Source: Lingula anatina | Taxonomy: Eukaryota > Brachiopoda > Lingulata > Lingulida > Lingulidae | Length of the DNA: 53,097 bases | Assembly: GCF_001039355.2 (NCBI RefSeq) | Contig: NW_019775469.1 | Span: 667,180-720,276, forward strand | Direction: 5' to 3' | Shown: positions 42,925-53,097 of the stretch, one piece after another | How positions within the stretch are numbered: position 1 is the stretch's first letter | Layout: each line of letters starts with the position of its first letter | The notes under the pieces: generated by a model | Databases searched by the model: none | Seen by the model: only the letters and a program-made list of their open reading frames with translations | Told to the model about the DNA's origin: nothing | Translations under genes and position numbers: made by a program

Positions 42925-43017
42925 ATGGAATCCATTTGCCAGAAAACGGGTGGTGAGAGATTTGCTCCAGCAGTGAACGCGTCTTCCGTCTTAAACAAAG
43001 TAAGGACAGCTTGGCAG
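42925..43017 (+). CDS. candidate exon, unknown
   Basis: TTTTCAG|ATGGAATCC to GGCAG|GTAACT (or 42999 with AAA|GTAAGG); both lengths are multiples of three. Open frame MESICQKTGGERFAPAVNAS followed by SVLNKVRTAWQ. The other frames stop early, so inclusion would end the frames entering from 42604-42736. Confidence 0.3.
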
Positions 43018-43344
43018 GTAACTTCATTCTCAGGTCCTAATTTGTTTTTTAAAAATTTCAAAATCCACCTCAGCAAATCCCTACCCGCCAATGTGCACAT
43101 GTCGTGACTATGTTGTTCTTCTTTCCAAGATCTCATAAATGTTGTTTTTACTACCCTCCTGTCATATGTTTATTTCTAAAATTTCACTTTATACGTAATG
43201 CGAGGGTCACTATCTTTTTAGTAGCACCACTGACGTGTGATTCTAAAGACACAGAATGTTGTCACGTTACAGTGTGTACACGGTGTAAAAGAATAGAAAT
43301 TATATTGTTTGAACGAGCATGATTACATAGAACGTGTCAGCTCA

Positions 43345-43348
<4 letters not shown>

Positions 43349-43414
<66 letters not shown>
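43349..43414. repeat. (TA)n microsatellite
   Basis: About 33 TA units, absent at the equivalent place in the 47797 copy. Confidence 0.98.
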
Positions 43415-43416
<2 letters not shown>

Positions 43417-43554
43417 CTCTAATTTAAAAGTTGAAAAGTGGTTAGTTGAATATTACGATAAGAATCGAAATCGGTTGCCGTAAAATTAAAAACTGCTTTA
43501 TTTAATCAACCCTTAGACATTGTTTTGTAAAGGTGTTTTTTTGTTTAATTTCAG

Positions 43555-43673
43555 TGACTCAACCGTGTACGAGAAGATTGAATACGTTCTCCATCAATGA
43601 TGTCAGACTCGTGTTCCACAGCGGCTGCATCCATGTCAAGATTATATGTAGCATGTCAGAGTTTTTCTGCTAG
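43555..43673 (+). CDS. candidate terminal exon (copy C1)
   Basis: TTTAATTTCAG|TGACTC opens two frames: DSTVYEKIEYVLHQ then TGA, a short tyrosine-rich tail; or TQPCTRRLNTFSINDVRLVF then HSGCIHVKIICSMSEFFC and TAG. The second frame has the same length in the diverged copy at 48138. Family not recognised. Confidence 0.4.
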
Positions 43674-44311
43674 TACAATGTTAATTTGCAGGGTTGAAAC
43701 TTTTAAAATATGAATAGGTGTAATGTTTACTTTGGGTTGTGAATCGACTGTAGTTATTTTCAAACTATCACAAAGTAGTGTTCAGGAAGAGTATTTTGCT
43801 ACACGTACATGTAGTAGTGGTTTATTTTCGTGTTGGTGTGGTAACATTAACAACAAGCACATGTAGGATGACCGTTTTTCTTTTTGATGGTAACATTTTT
43901 ATGAGGACAAATCTGCAATTTGGCGCTTCTCCGTGAAGAATTATTTATTTAAAATTGAATTCTAGTATTTATTTTGGTGATGTTTACTTTTGGAGAGAAA
44001 GAAAACATTCCAACCGTGTAAAATGCATTTTTGGAAGTCTTTGGAAGTTATTGTTATATTGTTATATTGTCGAGTCGTCAAGTTATATTGTCAAGTACAC
44101 GCCATATTTGATCCACGGACTAGATAGACAGTGGTTCAACTGGTTGTGAACTGGGTCTAATGCTTTAGAAAGCGTCTGGAAGTTGCAGTGTGTGTTCAGT
44201 TGTTCTTCGGAAGAAAAAAAGAGCGAGATGTGCATCCACCAAAAATCAATAATTCGCTGTAATTTGAATAACTATGCTTCAGAAATTGCAGCATTATATC
44301 GAACTGGCAGA

Positions 44312-46520
44312 ATGTGTCATTAGTATTGCAGAACTGTCCACACGTATTGAAACGAACTTTCTTAAGTTTGAATGTGCGATTGTGACGCATATAATATAAA
44401 CTTCGCGTTTCAATGAGGGGAGGGGTCAAAAGCCACCCTGGTTTTAGAAACGAAACCAAGGAGTTGAAAATTTCCCGAAATTAATGTGCATTTGTTATTG
44501 CACGAGTGGTAGGTTACAAAGGAAAATCGTTGAGTTACAGAAAATATTTTATTTCGGAATTTTTTCTACAGGAAGGGGTCTATATAGGACTGACATTCAT
44601 CAGAAACTTTCACATTCTGAATTTTCGACAAATTCTTGACAAAGTCAAATCAACCATTTAAGCTGTCACAAAGCCGATTTTTTAGAATAATGAGTACTTG
44701 ATGAGTTTTTAAGACTGTCAATTTCTGCCAATACTCCCAAAATAGAATGTGATGCAATTTAAAGCGAAATTTATAGCAAGGGATGAAAAACTAAAGAAAC
44801 ACTTTTCGTAAATTTACTTAGATTTTGGCTAGCAGTTATTTAGCAAATTGTTTGATTTTTTTTTAAATATCCAAAAGTGTTTAGATCAGCGCTCTGTTAA
44901 AGGTTGGCATTGTACTTGGTATTTTTGTAGTTTATTCTTTGGTAGAGATCAAAGGGTGATTAAAGAATAACTTCTTATATGTTAGTCCTGCATGCCCTGT
45001 TGAATTATAATGCCGCTAGATCACTTAGTACCGGAGACCAGTCTTAAGTTTATTAGCATTGTCTTAGTAAGTGTGGATTTCATGTAAACTGATATTTACG
45101 TATTCTTTTTCGTTTTCTTTGAAATGGCTATGGTTGAAATAAGCTTTTTAGTTGGTCATGTCATGTGACGTTTCTGATTCGCATGCTGTATAAATTTCAG
45201 TTTTCAAAGTTGTGCCATGAAGTACATATTTTTGGAATTAAGAAAATACGTTGATTTTGGACATGACAATATTTATCGATGAACTAAACAACCAGGAATC
45301 TTACATAATTTGATTATATTTGAACACCAATTTTTGTTTTATGTGCGAGTATCAGCAAGACGACATAGTGCTTGCATGTGGGTACATGTGTCGGGATAGG
45401 ATGAGGTTATATGCATATTGAATTTTCTATACCGTTCACANAAAATGTGTCATTAGTATTGCAGAACTGTCCACACGTATTGAAACGAACTTTCTTAAGT
45501 TTGAATATGCGATTGTGACGCATATAATATAAACTTCGTGTTTCAATGAGGGGAGGGGTCAAAAGTCACCCTGGTTTTAGAAACGAAACCAAGGAGTTGA
45601 AAATTTCCCGAAATTAATGTGCATTTGTTATTGCACGAGTGGTAGGTTACAAAGGAAAATCGTTGTGTTTCAGAAAATATTTTATTTCTGACATTCATCA
45701 AAAACTTTCACATTCTGAATTTTAGACAAATTCTTGACAAAGTCAAATTAATCATTTTAGCTAATTATTTAGAATTATGAGTACTCGATGAAGTTTTTAA
45801 GACTGCCAATTTCTGCCAATGCTCCCAAAATAGAATGTGATGCAATATAAAGCGAAATTTATAGCAAGGGATGAAAAACTAAAGAAATATTTTTCGTAAA
45901 TTTACTTAGATTTTGGCTAGCAGTTATTTATGTATTGTTTGAAAATTCTTTTAAAAATATCCAAAAGTGTTTAGATCAGCGCTCTGTTAAAGGTTGGCAT
46001 TGTACTTAGTATTTTTGTAGTTTATTCTTCGGTCGAGTTTAAAGGGTGATTAAAAAATAACTTCTTATATGTTAGTCCTGCATGTCCTGTTGAGTTATAA
46101 TGCCGATTGTCGCTAGATCACTTAATACCGGAGACCAGTCTTAAGTTTATTAGCATTGTCTTAGTAAGTGTGTATTTCAAGTAAACTGATATTCACGTAT
46201 TTTTTTCCGTTTTCTTTGAAATGGCTATGGTTGAAATAAGCTTGTAAGTTGGTCATGTCATGATTATGATGTCAGTTTTCGCTCAAAGTTGTGCCATGCA
46301 GTACATATACATATTTTAGGAATTAAGGAAATATGTTGATTTTGGACATGACAATATTTATCGATGAACTAAACAACCAGGATTCATATAAAATTTTATC
46401 ATTTCGCCTACCTATTTTTGATTTGTGTGCATACATCAGCAAAACGACATAGTGCTTGCATGTGGGTACATGTGTCGAGATAGGATGAGGTTATATGCAT
46501 ATTGAATTTTCTACATAGAT
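44312..46520. repeat. 1.1-kb duplicated block around single N (45441)
   Basis: 44312-45440 recurs from 45442 on with scattered differences and small indels. A more diverged third version is at about 48520-49130. Confidence 0.85.
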
Positions 46521-46890
46521 CACACCAGTGAATTTAGACAAACGTTATTATAATTTTTTTGTATTTGGATAATTTTCCAGTTTGCCTGTAAATTTTGACA
46601 AAAATGCATAGAATCTCGTTATGTTGCAAACTAGTTAGCTAAAGAATCATTTTTGTTTGTATGTAAAAGCTTAATTCAAATTTCATAGTACGTTTTATGA
46701 AATTGCCATTATTGTAGAAAAAATATATTGTAAGTTTTGTAATATTTTGTGAAAACAACGCTGTTACTTTTTGTATCCATTTATGCAATAATAAATGTGC
46801 AATATTGTTTTATGAACTAAATAGAAGTTATTTTTCTTAACTACAGAACCACTGACCCCTCTTACTATACAGTGTTCGTAGCACTGTTTT

Positions 46891-47023
46891 GTAGAAGTCG
46901 AAATTCTTTATTTGGATTTATTTTTGTAAAAGATAATTTGCTGGGACCCAGTGGCGCCAGGAATCGAACCTGCAACCTTCTGTCTCGGAGGCAAGCGCGT
47001 TACCTACTCCTCTAAGTGTTCCC
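46891..47023 (-). mobile_element. tRNA-derived SINE (copy in C2)
   Basis: Reverse strand: A box TAGAGGAGTAGG (47014-47003), then CGCGCTTGCCTCCGAGACAG in the anticodon-arm position, then B box GGTTCGATTCC (46970-46960), then a non-tRNA tail ending CAAATAAAGAATTTCGACTT. Both RNA polymerase III boxes are present. Confidence 0.75.
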
Positions 47024-48137
47024 ACCCACCCTCCCCAGGTAGACTTTCTTCTTATAGTAACCAAAGGAAATTTTTAAAAAGACTGGGAATTACTTGCTTT
47101 TATCTAAGTACGCGAGCAGGAAAGTGAACCCCAACCCGTGGGTACCAATGAACATGAAAATACTACAACGCAATGCATACCTTTGGTATTTCTTTATTAA
47201 GACCAAAACAAAATTCCATTCCATATATGCGTGTATATTTAACCATCTTAAAACACCAGTTTGTGCGACTACATTTGTGATTCTTTTTAAGTTTTGAAGG
47301 TTTGAATAAAATGATATAAACAAAGTTATTGAGATCTTCATTAGAATTCACTAAAAATGTAACAAATTCAATCTATTTGATTTTACAAATAAAACTATCA
47401 ACTAAACTTCTTATGATTGATCTTATGTTTGATATTAAAGAAAATATTTCAGAAAAGACTTTTTCTTTTAAAAANCTCTCAGCTAGATCGCAGCGAAAAC
47501 TAAGCTTTAGGCCCGCAAAATTACAAGTCACGAATGCCTTGTCGCCAATAAAGTATTCACTGGTTCTACTTACGGAGTGAGATTGTAGATCACTGTGTAT
47601 TGTGTCTCAATTCTGATTATTTTTTGTCGTCTGTACCGTACACGTCTGCACGGTAGCTGTGGTTGAGTTGTACTCACCGGGATCAGGCAGGGAAGTTGGA
47701 CTCTCCACTTGGTGTGCGCAGTACTTACCATAATTGCGCGCTCTCCGCGCAGGGAGAGCACACCGGGTGAAGGTAGGAAAATGCACGAACACAACATTTA
47801 TTTCTAAAATTTCACTTTATACGTAATGCGAGGGTCACTATCTTTTTAGTAGCACCACTGACATGTGATTCTAAAGACACAGAATGTTGTCACGTTACAG
47901 TGTGTACACGGTGTAAAAGAATAGAAATTATATTGTTTGAAAGTGCATGATTACATAGAACGTGTCAGCTCAGTATATGTATACAGTGTATTCGTCCAAT
48001 TTTAAAGTTCAAAAGTGGTTTGTTGAATATTACTATCGAAATCGGATACCGTAAAATTAAAAATTGCTTAATTTAATCGCTCCATAGAAATTGCTGACCC
48101 ATTGCTTTGTAAAAGTGGGTTTATTGTTTAATTTCAG

Positions 48138-48256
48138 TGACTCAACCGTGCACGAGAAGATTGAATACGTTCTCCATCAAAGACGTCAGACTCGTGTTCC
48201 ACAGCGGCTGCATCCATGTCAAGATTACATGTCGCTTGTCAGAGTTTGTCTGCTAG
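48138..48256 (+). CDS. candidate terminal exon (copy C3)
   Basis: Paralogue or allele of 43555-43673. The frame TQPC...FSIKDVRLVFHSGC...SEFVC ends at the same TAG. The alternative tyrosine frame has His for the first Tyr and loses the early stop. About 94 percent identical to C1 over the exon by eye count. Confidence 0.4.
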
Positions 48257-49529
48257 TAAATTTGCAGGGTTGAAACTTAATATAAACTGTAATTTTCACT
48301 TTGGGTTGTGAATCGGCTGTAGTTATTTTCAAACTATCACAAAGTAGTGTTCAGGAAGAGTACTTGGCTACACGTACATGTTGTAGTGGTTTATTTCCGT
48401 GTAGGTGTGGAAACATAAACAACATCTTTGAAAAACCATCGAATTATCGTACAAAATTACTTTTTAATTGTATTTTGCTTCTTTAAACAAAAAATGAATA
48501 ATTGTAATTCTCTCCGTATAAAAAAATTATCCAGAAGTGTGTAGATCAACGCTCTGTTAAAGGTTGGCCTTGTATTGTGCCTTGTATTTTTTTAGTTGAC
48601 TTTTTGGTCGCAATCAAAGAGTGATTGAAGAATAACTCCTTATCGGATGTCAGTCTTGCATGTCCTGTCGAGTTATAATGCTGAGTGTCACTTGATCACT
48701 GAACACCGGAGACCAGTCTTAAGTTTATAAGCATTGTCTTAGTAAATGTGCATTTGCATAATCTTTTTTTCCGTTCATCTTTGCACATTATTCTTTAAAA
48801 TAGCTATGGTTGAAATAAGCTTGTAAGTTGGCCATGTCATTATGACGTTTCTGATTCGCATGCTGTACAAATTTCAGTTTTCGCTCAAAGTTGTGCCATG
48901 AAATACATATTTAAGCAATTCGTATGAAAAAAACACGTCTGTTTTGGGCATGACAATATTTATCGATGAACTAAACAACCAGGAATCTTACTAAATTTTA
49001 TTATTTTATCTACTTTTTTTTTGTTTTGTGAACATCAGCAAGACGACATAGTGCTTGCATGTGGGTACATGCGTCGGGATAGGATGAGGTTATATGCATA
49101 TTGAATTTTCTATACCGTTCACACCAGTGAATTTAGACAAACATTTTTTGGTAATGTTTTGGTTTTTTTTTTATTTATTTATTTTATTAATCTTGTTGGT
49201 ATTATGTCTATAATAATATTCCTGAACTCCTTTATAAATAAAAAAGCTACGCCGGCGAAGTAGAAATTTTCAAAATGCATAGAATCTTGACACGTTTTAG
49301 TTAGATAGAGAACCATTTTTGTTTGTGTGTAAAAGCTTAATTCACATTTCATAGTACGTTTTATGAAATTGACATTAAGAAGAAAAAAAGGTATTCCAAG
49401 TTTTATACTATTTTGTGAAAACACTGCTGTTACTTTTTGTATTCATTTGTGCAATAATAAATGTGCTATATTGTTTTATGAACAAAATAGAAGTTATTTT
49501 TCTTAACTACAGAACCGTAGCACGGTTTT

Positions 49530-49645
49530 GTAGAAGTCGAAATTCTTTATTTGGATTTATTTTTGTAAAAGGTAATTTGCTGGGACCCAGTGGCGCCAGG
49601 AATCGAACCTGCAACCTTCTGTCTGAGAGGCAAGCGCGTTACCCA
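49530..49645 (-). mobile_element. tRNA-derived SINE, A box deleted (copy in C3)
   Basis: Same SINE with B box at 49609-49599. About 20 bases covering the A box are missing between GCGTTACC and CACCCTCCCC. Both copies lie at the same place in the duplicated unit, so the insertion predates the duplication. Confidence 0.75.
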
Positions 49646-50585
49646 CCCTCCCCNATCACAGAACATATATGAACCTCACATAGCACATGTAGAAAGTAAT
49701 CATATTTGCACATGCTGATCAATCTTATAAAAGTAAGAGGGTTTTTTCAAAGTTTAGCAGATTTTGAAAAATAGCATCAATTTTCATCTTTACACAGAAT
49801 CTTGATTTGTTAAATAGACATCATCGTCCAGTTTCATTTTTACGAAAGTCGTGGTGTACATACTACGAACCTAGACATCAGAAAATTGGATATCATTACG
49901 AGAATAAATTTATGAAAATTGAAATCATGTATTCTAATCTCTTATCTGAACATCAGAGTAAAGCTAACGTTAAAGGCACATAGTGATTGCAGGACTCATG
50001 TGTAGCTAAAATTTTATTTTTCTAGAAATTTCAACAATAAATAATTCAGGTAATACGGTATACAAAACAGTTCACAGCAATTCGATCCACTAAGTCAATA
50101 AATTTTCCTTGAAATTTTAACAATAAATCACCAAGGTATACGGTATCTAGAACACTCATCGTACTTTTCTCATCGGTGTTGGATAAAAGTGTGCTTTGGT
50201 GATAAAGTGAAATTGTTGAATTTCTCAGGATGTTAATTACTTTCTAGGTAAAGATGTAACGCGCACTATATGCCTTTGAATTGAAATTAAAACCCATGTT
50301 TTCGAAGGGAGTGATATTATTTTGTATGCTGAACTCAAAGTACTAAAGAAAAAGAAATTAAGAATTGACACCAGCAGAAATTATTATTTAATGTAATATT
50401 TCCTGTTTGTCATTAATTTTATTGGATAAAAGAACGCATTTTAAAAATAGCTCACAAGACATTAGCAAAAATATCATACAATGTTATATTGCCAATATTT
50501 GATACATTTAAACTGGACAAATCTGAAAATAATTTCATCAGCTTGTTATGTTATAAGAATGAAGTAATTTTTCTGCAATCAACAG

Positions 50586-50625
50586 CTTAGATCTAATATT
50601 GAAATCAGGGAACGAGGCTATCCAG
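50586..50625 (+). CDS. possible 40-bp exon
   Basis: TCTGCAATCAACAG|CTTAG to TATCCAG|GTGAGTAATG: strong donor, fair acceptor. Two frames are open (LRSNIEIRERGYP or LDLILKSGNEAIQ). No homology recognised. Confidence 0.25.
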
Positions 50626-51307
50626 GTGAGTAATGATGAATGTTCTGTCTGACATCGAAATATTAAGCTGATGACTGAAGAAAAAATACTTCACTGTTTT
50701 CTGAATAGAGGAATATTCTCTTTAAGATATTTGCAAGCAAGTTTTATAACTACCTATTTTCCTACATATACTATCTCTCTCCTTTGCAAAAAGAATTAGA
50801 AAAATAAACGCAAAACGTTCACTCCTACGGCTATATCTACTAACGCAGTTCAATTAACATGAAGTGCATGTGAGTTATGAAGAGCTGGCAAAAATGTGGA
50901 GGAAGCAAAATATTGGGGTATTTCCAAACTTGTTTTAAACATTCAGGCATCAAAAACGAATCACAAATAAGTTATCATTAAATAACTAACATTAATATCT
51001 TACAGTGTTGTACTAAATCGGTTGAAACTGATATATTCGTATACTTAGTATCTGGACCGCCTCGCATCCACTCCCTGGTCACTCAGAACTGATGAAGACG
51101 TGACATCTCTTTCTGGAGTGTTGGTTACATATGATTCATGGGGGAGGAGGCAGGACATTTTGGACGCATTGTTTACTTAATTATCATCATTATCTGATAG
51201 GTGAACCTTCATTGACAATTTACTGCAATAAAAATGCATAGGACTCGTTTGTGTTAGATATATTTCAAATGACGCCAGTGATAAAATTAACCTCATACCC
51301 TAACACC

Positions 51308-51324
51308 CTCCCCCCCCCCCCCCC
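51308..51324. repeat. poly-C tract
   Basis: Run of 16 or so C with an adjacent CCCTC. Confidence 0.95.
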
Positions 51325-51447
51325 AATATATCACTCGGATGACAGTGTATTATCTCACACGAAACATTATTTACGTCACTGGTTATGATCAAATGCACTT
51401 TTTTTCTGAACAGAGTTTAGTATATGTGACTGACCTGAGCGAACTAT

Positions 51448-51462
51448 GGCGCCATCTGCTGG
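51448..51462 (-). promoter_or_regulatory. CTCF-like binding motif
   Basis: Reverse strand CCAGCAGATGGCGCC fits the bilaterian CTCF core (CCASYAGRKGGCRS) at every position. A chance match is possible in a window this size. Confidence 0.4.
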
Positions 51463-51570
51463 AATCGGCAGACTAAAACTTTATAAACTTTAAATTATGT
51501 GATCATATCTGAATGTGCGATGATGTGTTCTTCATTTACCTTCACAATGTCAGATAAACTTGAAAATATA

Positions 51571-51571
<1 letters not shown>

Positions 51572-51620
<49 letters not shown>
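51572..51620. repeat. (TG)n microsatellite
   Basis: About 20 TG units ending in GCGTGCGTG. Confidence 0.98.
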
Positions 51621-52192
51621 CGTGTAATCTGGTCATGATAACGAAGGCGTTTATTAAATTATATTACAGAGTTTTGGCCAGTGGCAGGAAAGAAGAGTTG
51701 ATTAGTTGGAGAAAAATACCACTTATCCAAGGAAAATCCGTGCAATATTTTAATACGTCAGCACAAACGCCGTGAAGATACGCTATGTCTATATTTTGCC
51801 AAAGTATTTTATTCAAATGGATTTTTTTCACTTTGCATCATACAGCCAGTTATCATAACGCATGTCTGTACTGTCATGCACAAGTTATAAGAGGTTTATT
51901 CTACCTCCCCAATATCCTCCTGTCATTTCATGCCGTCAATATTGACATATAGAAGACTTCAACATATATCATACATCACATGATTCTTTCACATACAGTT
52001 TTTGGGAGACCTGGACGGCAGTAATGTCGACAGGGAAGATTTAATTAAAACGTTAAAACACATAATTGTAAATAAACCTAAAAACTTGGCACATTATTTA
52101 AAAAACAGTTTAAGTCTAAGACAGACAGTTTTATTTAAGGCGGCACATGTGCTGATTATACCATGAATTATAGTGTTTATTTAACTTCCAAC

Positions 52193-52195
<3 letters not shown>

Positions 52196-52281
<86 letters not shown>
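52196..52281. repeat. (TA)n microsatellite
   Basis: About 43 TA units, the longest in the window, followed by an ATTATT-rich stretch. Confidence 0.98.
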
Positions 52282-52284
<3 letters not shown>

Positions 52285-52971
52285 CTATGATGATTATTTT
52301 TTTTATTACTATTATTATTATTCTCTGTTTCTGATATATTGCAGTATGTATAAAGTACGGTGACTTGTAGGCCCATGAGGCCGGGTGAGGCTCTTTCACC
52401 TGTCCCGTTAATAAATAAATAAATTCTACAGCACTTGAATAACACATTTTATGTAATAAAAGAAATGAAATTCAATTCGTATCAAATATTTTTTCTTCGA
52501 TAATTAATATTTCAAATTGTTACACCTCCGCCTGGCGTTTGGTACAATACAGAAAAGGTGGTGATTATACTAGAAAGTTTGAAACAAGAGGAGGTGTGTT
52601 AATCTGTTAAACTGATTGCATTCAGCAGAGTTGGATTGATCTACGTAGAACGAAATGGAATGAAATCTTAGATTCATTTTAAAATGTATCTTATTATTAT
52701 TGTAGTGCTCTTAATATTCATCTAGAACTTCAACCCACTGGGTTATCAATATCTTATCAATAAATAAGAAATAATCATTATTATACAAGGCGATATTCTG
52801 GCATCTGTTCTGTCTCAACATGATTGTGACGTCTACCACAGAATTGATGATAATGTGTTAGGTGTGACAAGACGTTAACCGCTGTTGTCGATTATAGGCC
52901 AAAACAAACAAATTTTAGCATTTTATTTGTCTAAATATGCCAATAAAGGCATTTGATCGCACTTTTCTTGC

Positions 52972-53001
52972 CGTTTTTTTTTTTTTTTTTTTTTTTTTTT
53001 T
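52972..53001. repeat. poly-T tract
   Basis: About 25 consecutive T. Confidence 0.95.
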
Positions 53002-53097
53002 CCTCATCTACGGGTTTGAGTTTCAAGATCCTTCTTTAAAATGTGAAATTAAGTTGTTCATAAAAATTTAAGATGCAGTATTACTTGCAAGGTGAAC

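Larger units (their letters stand above)
49655..53097. other. no convincing gene
   Basis: AT-rich sequence with microsatellites, one short possible exon (50586-50625) and a CTCF-like motif. No domain-bearing frame was found on either strand. Confidence 0.6.

Noticed and set aside
44196-44459. 87-residue minus-strand ORF
   Set aside because: Broken by indels in the near-identical copy at 45442 onward; no domain.
46940-47023. Possible true tRNA gene
   Set aside because: A and B boxes fit, but acceptor-stem pairing is poor, a specific tail follows, and a second copy with the same tail exists, so a tRNA-derived SINE is the better call.
47700-47760. U1 snRNA-like ACTTACC segments
   Set aside because: Only the 5' splice-site-complement resemblance is present; the rest of the U1 fold and Sm site are not.
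47570-47797. Minus-strand ORFs with GTAAGT/GTGAGT-like sites
   Set aside because: Some splice-like motifs, but no acceptor-donor pair giving a supported exon and no recognisable domain.
52131-52447. ORFs rich in Tyr-Ile on both strands
   Set aside because: Translation of the (TA)n microsatellite.

Overview
This is eukaryotic, AT-rich metazoan DNA from an invertebrate. The exons are short, mostly phase 1, and separated by introns of roughly 0.1-3 kb. The mobile DNA includes a Penelope-like element with a GIY-YIG domain, PIF/Harbinger and hAT elements, a tRNA-derived SINE and a LINE relic. The main gene is a receptor tyrosine kinase (RTK) of the multi-module type expanded in invertebrate deuterostomes and lophotrochozoans. 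A deuterostome such as an echinoderm, hemichordate or amphioxus is my best guess, but the sequence does not settle it.

Layout. 1-2900: no gene seen; fold-back elements, including a 271-bp near-perfect palindrome. 3353-13685 (minus strand): the 3' two thirds of the RTK, in gene order FN3, Ig, Ig, transmembrane, juxtamembrane, and a complete tyrosine kinase domain in seven exons. All splice phases agree. 14079-35013: three overlapping near-identical copies of a region that carries, in gene order, EGF-like, kringle and EGF-like exons of the same RTK, followed by about 8 kb of repeats. 31700-32000 holds a TATA box and a lysine-rich small ORF split by a Harbinger insertion. 35000-43700 (plus strand): pieces of a second gene, including a cytoplasmic-tail exon with an NPMY motif whose stop codon lies in a 29-bp minisatellite, present twice. 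43100-49650: three diverged copies of a further unit with a short terminal exon and a SINE. 49655-53097: no clear gene; microsatellites and one CTCF-like motif.

The window is strongly shaped by assembly. Nine isolated single Ns join contigs, and at many of them the sequence before the N is repeated after it (3089, 8106, 25815, 39927, 45441). The simplest reading is that divergent haplotype contigs were laid end to end instead of merged. The copies can therefore be compared as natural alleles. They show filled and empty sites for a Harbinger element and a hAT-like MITE, a 33-bp minisatellite expansion, a lost splice acceptor, and a Gly-to-Glu change in the receptor's transmembrane helix.

Read together, the RTK exons give EGF - kringle - EGF - (at least one missing exon) - FN3 - Ig - Ig - TM - kinase. 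I cannot match this order to a named vertebrate receptor. The signal peptide and 5' exons are not in the window.
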